This document shows positions 60,537 through 64,000 of a stretch of 64,000 nt of DNA, piece after piece. The stretch comes from Deinococcus sp. Arct2-2 (GTDB taxonomy: Bacteria > Deinococcota > Deinococci > Deinococcales > Deinococcaceae). Under the pieces are notes generated by a model. The model saw nothing but the letters and a program-made list of their open reading frames with translations, was not told the DNA's origin and made no database searches. The stretch is taken from assembly GCF_004801315.1 (NCBI RefSeq), contig NZ_SSNW01000017.1, positions 6,175 through 70,174 on the forward strand, given 5' to 3'. The translations under genes were made by a program, and so were the position numbers. Position 1 is the stretch's first letter. Each line of letters starts with the position of its first letter.

Positions 60537-60741
60537 GCGGCTGAGTTTGAGGTGCGCCTCATCCAATTTGATTGGCTCGGACGATCTGGGGTTGATATTG
60601 CGCGTCTGGCACATTGTTTTCACAGAGTCGCTTAGAAAACCACGCGGGACAGTCGGAATTGTAGTTTAGTATTCATTTTGCAAGCTGGGTCACGATGGTT
60701 GCTGGGCGGTCAGTTCATTGTAAGGGCACAGGAGAACCGCC

Positions 60742-60948
60742 ATGAATGACACCTCTAAATCTCTGGTCAGCCGCTGCGACGCCACCTCTTGCCGCTATAA
60801 CGAAGCTATGGAGTGCCACGCCGGACAAATTGAAGTGCAAATGGTGATGGGTGAAATGGGCGCACAGATGGCCCACTGCATGACTTTCTCGCCCGAAGAC
60901 GGGGCCGATATGACGCAGGGCATGCAGGCCAATCCCGGTCACGACTGA
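60742..60948 (+). CDS. DUF1540 protein
   Basis: A 68-residue protein with AGGAG before the ATG. The pattern SRCDATSCRYNEAMECHAGQIEV...AHCMTFSPED has the conserved cysteines (C, C, C, C) of DUF1540, small probable metal-binding proteins. A methionine-rich tail (MVMGEMGAQM, MTQGMQ) could also bind copper or another soft metal. A strong terminator follows. Confidence 0.85.
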   Translation: MNDTSKSLVSRCDATSCRYNEAMECHAGQIEVQMVMGEMGAQMAHCMTFSPEDGADMTQGMQANPGHD

Positions 60949-60965
60949 ACAACGCAGAACACTCT

Positions 60966-60991
60966 AGCCCAGACTTCGGTTTGGGCTTTTT
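60966..60991 (+). terminator. Rho-independent terminator after the DUF1540 gene
   Basis: The stem AGCCCAGAC TTCG GTTTGGGCT is followed by TTTT. Confidence 0.8.
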
Positions 60992-61013
60992 ACTGTCTCC
61001 TACGGATTTCGTA

Positions 61014-61937
61014 TCACAACACTAATACGCCGTGATGCTTGGCTTTGTCTTGCGGCTCTACATGGATGGTCACGTGTGCGCCTTCCATCTCGGCCCGGAT
61101 CGCGTCCTCTAATCGGTCACAGATGGCATGTGCGGCGCTGACGGTCATTTCGCTGGCTACCACCAGATGAAACTCCACGAACGTCGTGCGGCCCGCGTGC
61201 CGGGTGCGGAGGTCATGGATTTCCAGTGCGCCCTCGGCCTGCTCGCTGATGACGGTGCGAATGCGGCGCTCGGTGACGGGATTCACGCCCGCGTCCATCA
61301 GCCCGCCGACGCTATCGCGCATCAGGTTCCAGCCGCTCCAGAGGATATTGAGGGCCACCAACACGGCTAAAGCTGGATCGAGAACGTGCCAACCCGTGAA
61401 CTTTGCCAGCAGCACGCCGATCAGTACCCCCACGCTGGTAACCACGTCGCTGAACAGGTGCCGCCCATCGGCCAACAGTGCAGGGCTGCGGGCGGTGCGG
61501 CCCACGCGCAGCAGCACGCCCGCCCACACAGCATTGATGACGCTGGCAACCAAGTTCACACCCAAGCCCAGCAATGGGGCGTCTACCACTTTGGGGTCTG
61601 TCAGATCAGGAATCGCCACCCGCAGGATACTCACCGCCGCCAGCACGATCAGCACGCCCTCGGCCACTGCGCTCAGGTATTCGGCTTTGGTGTGCCCATA
61701 CGGATGGTTTGCATCGGCAGGCCGCGCCGCCACCCACAGCGCCAGCAGTGCGCCGCCCGCCGCCACAACGTTGATGACGCTTTCCAGCGCGTCGGAATAG
61801 AGCGCCACGCTGCCGGTGAGGAAATAGGCCACGAATTTCAGACCCAGCACCACGAGCGCCACCACCACGCTGAAGGCCGCGATGCGGATCAGGGATGTGG
61901 GGGGCGCGGGCGGCAGAGGAAGTGGGCCAGAGGTCAT
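61014..61937 (-). CDS. Cation diffusion facilitator (CDF) transporter
   Basis: A 307-residue CDF protein with six membrane helices. Metal-site residues are seen in ALYSDALESVINV (helix II, D-x-x-x) and NHPYGHTKAEYLSAVAEG, and DGRHLFSDVVTSVGV (helix V) supplies HxxxD. The cytoplasmic C-terminal domain (LEIHDLRTRHAGRTTFVEFHLVV) is present. It exports divalent metals such as Zn, Fe or Mn in exchange for protons; DALES in helix II rather than the Zn-specific HxxxD suggests Mn or Fe (inference). Confidence 0.9.
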   Translation of the reverse strand: MTSGPLPLPPAPPTSLIRIAAFSVVVALVVLGLKFVAYFLTGSVALYSDALESVINVVAAGGALLALWVAARPADANHPYGHTKAEYLSAVAEGVLIVLAAVSILRVAIPDLTDPKVVDAPLLGLGVNLVASVINAVWAGVLLRVGRTARSPALLADGRHLFSDVVTSVGVLIGVLLAKFTGWHVLDPALAVLVALNILWSGWNLMRDSVGGLMDAGVNPVTERRIRTVISEQAEGALEIHDLRTRHAGRTTFVEFHLVVASEMTVSAAHAICDRLEDAIRAEMEGAHVTIHVEPQDKAKHHGVLVL

Positions 61938-62012
61938 CGGCTGTAGGCTAACAGGGTTAGGCGCGGCGAAAACGGTGCCCGGAGCGGGGACACGGCTGTA
62001 AAGTGCACATGT

Positions 62013-62456
62013 ATGTCAGATCGCGTCCGTGTCGTTCCATTTAGTCCGGCGTGGCCTTGGTTCGCCCAGCGTGAGATCGCGCTATTGCAAGCGGCTTTGG
62101 CTCCGTTTGTGGCTGCCATTGAACACATTGGGAGTACGGCCATCTGGGGACTGGACGCCAAACCTACCGTCAATCTGATGCTCGGCACTTCGCATTGGCC
62201 TTGGGGCCGAAGCCTAGATAAACGGTTGCAGGCTTGCGGCTATGTCTTCCATAAAAGCCCAAATCCTCGTTGGCAGGTCTATATCAAGCCGCGTGCCGAG
62301 CTGAGGCGGGGCTTTCATTTACATGTCGTAGAGGCGGAAAGTGTCCATTGGCACCAACATCTTCACTTTCGAGACGTTCTTCGCAGCCAACCACAAGAAG
62401 CAGAAGCTTACGCCAGTCTCAAACGCGATCTAGCTCAGCAGTTCGGGCTTGACTGA
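62013..62456 (+). CDS. GrpB-family (UPF0157) nucleotidyltransferase-fold protein
   Basis: A 147-residue protein with the GrpB pattern: VRVVPFSPAWPWFAQREIALL, the EHIGSTAIWGLDAKPTVNLML core and a RGFHLHVVEAES segment near the centre. Usual members are 160-180 residues, so this is slightly short. The GS...D layout resembles a nucleotidyltransferase fold; function unknown. Asp in the core is followed by Asn (TVNLML) where many members have Asp, so activity may be altered. Confidence 0.82.
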   Translation: MSDRVRVVPFSPAWPWFAQREIALLQAALAPFVAAIEHIGSTAIWGLDAKPTVNLMLGTSHWPWGRSLDKRLQACGYVFHKSPNPRWQVYIKPRAELRRGFHLHVVEAESVHWHQHLHFRDVLRSQPQEAEAYASLKRDLAQQFGLD

Positions 62457-62679
62457 CATCGTTGTGTGTTGAGCAGAGCTGTGGGAAGCTGTGCTTGTCA
62501 CTCCCCCTCGAGCCATCAAGCCTGTTGACATCGTTGACCCCCCAAGGTCGTAGTGCAAATCCTGGCCGGCTCGGGGCCCTTCGATCAGGCGCAACAGTAT
62601 CTGAGGCTTTCAAGCCTGCACACAAAGTCTCGCCGAGCGAACCGGGCTGTGATGACCTTTCCCTGTTCAGGAGGTTTTT

Positions 62680-63517
62680 ATGGTGGTGCTCGGCATCGAT
62701 GTGGGCAAGAGCGAACTGTATGCCTGTCTTCTCCGGCCTGAGTTGAAACCAGCCCGGCAGGTGGTGGCCAACACTGCCGAAGGCCAGGCCTATCTTCAAT
62801 CCTGGTTGGAGACACAGGGCGTCATCGCCCCAGAGACCTTGGTGGTGATGGAAGCGACTGGGGTGTACTGGGAGCGCCGTGGCATTAAAGCTTCACTTGG
62901 CAGGCTACCGAGTGAGTGTGGTCAACGCCGCACAGATCAAGTTTTACGCCAAAAGTACGTTGAGACGAGGCAAAACAGACAAGATGGATGCCGAGCTGAT
63001 TGCCCGGTATGGCGAGACGATGCATCCAGCCTGCTGGATGCCCCCTGAGCGTGATCGAGAAGCACTCCGCGCCTTGATCCATGAACGGGATGCGGTGATC
63101 TCGCTGATCACGTTGGAGAAAGGACGTCAGCACGCCCTGGATCATCGTGAACACGCTCAAGAACTGGTTGTCCAACTGGGTCAAGCGCGTTTGGCACTGC
63201 TTGAACAGCAGCGTGCCACGGTTGAACAGGCTATGGATGCGTGTGTCGCGGAGTCCAGCGGACTCCGTAAGCAAGTGGACTTGCTGTCTTCTGTACCGGG
63301 GATCGGGAAGTTGACGGCGGCCATCGTGCTGGCCGAGACGAGTCATCTCCAAGACATGCAGGATTCGCGGCAATGGGCTGCTTACGCTGGATTATCTCCC
63401 GTGCCGCGCCAGTCGGGCGCCATGGTGGGACGATGTCGGATCTCAAAGATTGGAAACAGCCGACTGAGACGCGCGTTCTACCTCTCTGCTGTCACGGTTT
63501 CACGGCTTAAAAACTAG
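62680..63517 (+). pseudogene. IS110-family transposase, frameshifted and shortened
   Basis: Frame 1 (62680 onward) gives GIDVGKSELYACLL and VVMEATGVYWER, the N-terminal DEDD RuvC-like part of IS110. Near 62877-62882 the reading must shift by one base to continue as ALKLHLAGYRVSVVN, TDKMDAELIARY and the transposase-20 part LSSVPGIGKLTAAIVLAE...AYAGLSP. An extra C in GAGCGCCGTGG explains it. The end after SRLKN is about 40-50 residues short of normal. The copy is probably inactive. Element ends were not identified. Confidence 0.8.
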
Positions 63518-63642
63518 GTGGGTGATTATTATCGGCGGCTCGTCGGAGCTGGGAAGCCGAAGAAGGTGGCGTTGAGTATGTGATTAGCGTCCGCGCCGTA
63601 GAGGAGATGACAGGGTGAGGGGCGGACAGCTAGGCTAGGGTC

Positions 63643-64000
63643 GTGTCAGAGGCGTTGACTCGCGAAGACTTACTCCAGCTGCTTGCTGAGCAAGCAGCCC
63701 AGATTGCTGGACAGGCCGCGCAGATCACTGGTCTGATCGAGCAAAACAGCGAACAGGCCAAGCAGATCAAGGTGCTGATTGAAGACAACGCCCGCCTGAA
63801 GAAGCGCATAGAGCAGTTGGAGCGACAGGTCAAGCGCTACGTGGCGCCCCACAGCCGGGAAGCGCCCGTGGCTGATCCCAAGCCACCCGGGAGACGAGCA
63901 GGGCAAGGGACGTTCACCTTCAAGCATGCTCCAGCGCGTGACACAGTCACGCGCATCATCGACGTGGGACCGGCGAACACGTGCGTGTTCTGCCAGACGC
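63643..64000 (+). CDS. IS66-like transposase, N-terminal part (truncated by window)
   Basis: A GTG at 63643 opens a frame that runs off the window (119 codons seen). Residues 1-65 form a glutamine-rich leucine-zipper-like helix (AEQAAQIAGQAAQITGL, NARLKKRIEQLERQVKRY). Then come APHSREAPVADPKPPGRRAGQG and a CVFCQ zinc-binding start, the arrangement of IS66-type TnpC N-termini. The catalytic domain is outside the window, so family placement is tentative. Confidence 0.65.
   Translation, partial: MSEALTREDLLQLLAEQAAQIAGQAAQITGLIEQNSEQAKQIKVLIEDNARLKKRIEQLERQVKRYVAPHSREAPVADPKPPGRRAGQGTFTFKHAPARDTVTRIIDVGPANTCVFCQT

Overview
The window reads as the chromosome of a Deinococcus-like bacterium (inference). 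It is GC-rich, and its core genes are of Deinococcus-Thermus type: a TetR/Pip pair, pilC, tsaC-scpB, a DUF4388 protein, pheA, a stand-alone acyl-CoA mutase large subunit, glgC, typA and an XRE/ImmA pair. IS4, IS110 and IS66-like sequences are also present. No 16S rRNA is present, so the genus is not proven.

Layout. 1-4500: truncated lipoprotein gene, membrane metal-binding protein, tetR and a divergent Pip/YhgE-type membrane protein gene. 4563-5887: an IS4 element with 20-bp perfect terminal repeats. 6085-14780: Tn7-like element 1, carrying tnsA-tnsB-tnsC-tniQ, a LexA-like S24 repressor and three small genes. 14793-38946: Tn7-like element 2, a second and divergent tnsABC-tniQ set with its own LexA-like repressor. 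Its cargo is a RES/Xre toxin-antitoxin pair, a five-gene DISARM-like operon (DPPY-type DNA methyltransferase, a protein of drmE size and position, drmA, drmB, drmC), a DUF2726-like nuclease, three small paralogous proteins and a three-gene mazEF-type operon. Element 2 has TGT...ACA ends and a 5-bp target duplication (TGGCA). It lies 11 bp past the stop codon of pilC, with the tnsA side facing pilC, as Tn7 sits beyond glmS. Element 1 lies directly on its far side, which suggests two successive insertions at one attachment site.

38963-64000: ordinary chromosome with pilC, tsaC-scpB, DUF4388, pheA, amidase, tRNA-Val, small hypotheticals, a response regulator, an ImmA-type peptidase with its XRE partner, hsp20, miaA, glgC, a secreted propeller-like protein, an acyl-CoA mutase, a GNAT enzyme, typA, a DUF1540 protein, a CDF transporter, a GrpB protein, a frameshifted IS110 transposase and the start of an IS66-like transposase.

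How the island may work: each LexA-like repressor has the catalytic Ser/Lys and an Ala-Gly cleavage site. The same kind of palindrome lies at its own start codon and upstream of the tnsA gene of its own element. The simplest reading is that DNA damage triggers repressor self-cleavage and releases both transposition genes and the small accessory operon, while the DISARM-like operon protects the host from phage.
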